Source: 2-02-FULL-47-50 sp964479045 (GTDB taxonomy: Bacteria > Pseudomonadota > Gammaproteobacteria > Eutrophobiales > Eutrophobiaceae). Taken from it: a DNA stretch of 6,274 bases. A program made the position numbers and the translations under genes. Positions 6,208 through 6,274 of the stretch are shown here, in pieces. The notes beneath the pieces were generated by a model. The model was not told the origin of the DNA. It ran no database searches and saw only the letters and a list, made by a program, of their open reading frames with translations. The DNA is taken from the NCBI GenBank assembly GCA_964479045.1, contig CAYZJI010000032.1, positions 1 to 6,274 on the forward strand, written 5' to 3'. Numbering within the stretch: position 1 is the stretch's first letter; each line of letters starts with the position of its first letter.

Positions 6208-6274
6208 ATGTCTATTTTCAGCAAGCTCTTTGGCTTTCTAACTGGAGGAGATAACAAAATGGCGGTCATTGATA
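6208..6274 (+). CDS. Start of an unidentified gene, cut by the window edge (candidate fae)
   Basis: Only 22 codons are visible, starting MSIFSKLFGFLTGGDNK and continuing MAVID. ATG 6208 has AGGAAAG five bases upstream. A second in-frame ATG at 6259 has a much stronger site, GGAGGAG (6244-6250), eight bases upstream, so the true protein may begin MAVID. In methylotroph islands the gene after orf7 is often fae, the formaldehyde-activating enzyme that joins formaldehyde to H4MPT; such a gene is usually very strongly expressed, which would suit the strong site and a separate promoter. However, the visible residues do not reach the Fae signature (a GDGNEVAHID-like block), so identity rests on context alone. 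It could be an unrelated small protein. The 95-base gap, wider than any other here, suggests a separate transcription unit. Confidence 0.4.
   Translation, partial: MSIFSKLFGFLTGGDNKMAVID

Overview
This window carries most of a tetrahydromethanopterin (H4MPT)-linked one-carbon oxidation island. All genes are on the + strand. Protein motifs, gene order and moderate G+C point to a methylotrophic or formaldehyde-detoxifying proteobacterium. Beta- or gammaproteobacterial is my best guess, because the proteins resemble the bacterial (Methylobacterium-type) forms rather than archaeal ones. The run of ten Ns shows that this is a draft or environmental assembly.

Layout. Positions 1-248 hold no recognised gene; they include a perfect 14-bp palindrome just before the first gene. 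Then follow: mptG (beta-ribofuranosylaminobenzene 5'-phosphate synthase, 249-1271); mtdB (methylene-H4MPT dehydrogenase, 1297-2207, broken in the assembly by Ns at 1758-1767 but apparently a normal gene); an ATP-grasp ligase of the Orf17 type (2194-3312); mch (methenyl-H4MPT cyclohydrolase, 3350-4339); a RimK-like ATP-grasp ligase, Orf5 (4332-5255); and Orf7, a CitG-like protein (5252-6112). A 95-base gap holds a perfect 8-bp hairpin and an array of TAAACC-like repeats. The start of another gene follows at 6208, cut by the window edge. From context alone it is a candidate fae (formaldehyde-activating enzyme).

How the genes work together. MptG commits to H4MPT cofactor synthesis. MtdB oxidises methylene-H4MPT to methenyl-H4MPT, and Mch hydrolyses that to formyl-H4MPT, which would pass to the formyltransferase/hydrolase complex (Fhc, not in this window). 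The two ATP-grasp proteins and Orf7 are conserved partners of this pathway. They probably build the cofactors (dephospho-H4MPT and/or methylofuran), but their exact reactions cannot be read from sequence. Three junctions overlap (14, 8 and 4 bases) and two gaps are only 25 and 37 bases, so mptG to orf7 is probably one operon with translational coupling.

The system is not new overall. The least settled parts are the chemistry of the Orf17, Orf5 and Orf7 homologues, the dual start of the last gene, and the unexplained left-edge region. I saw no tRNA, rRNA, CRISPR array, insertion sequence or attachment site.
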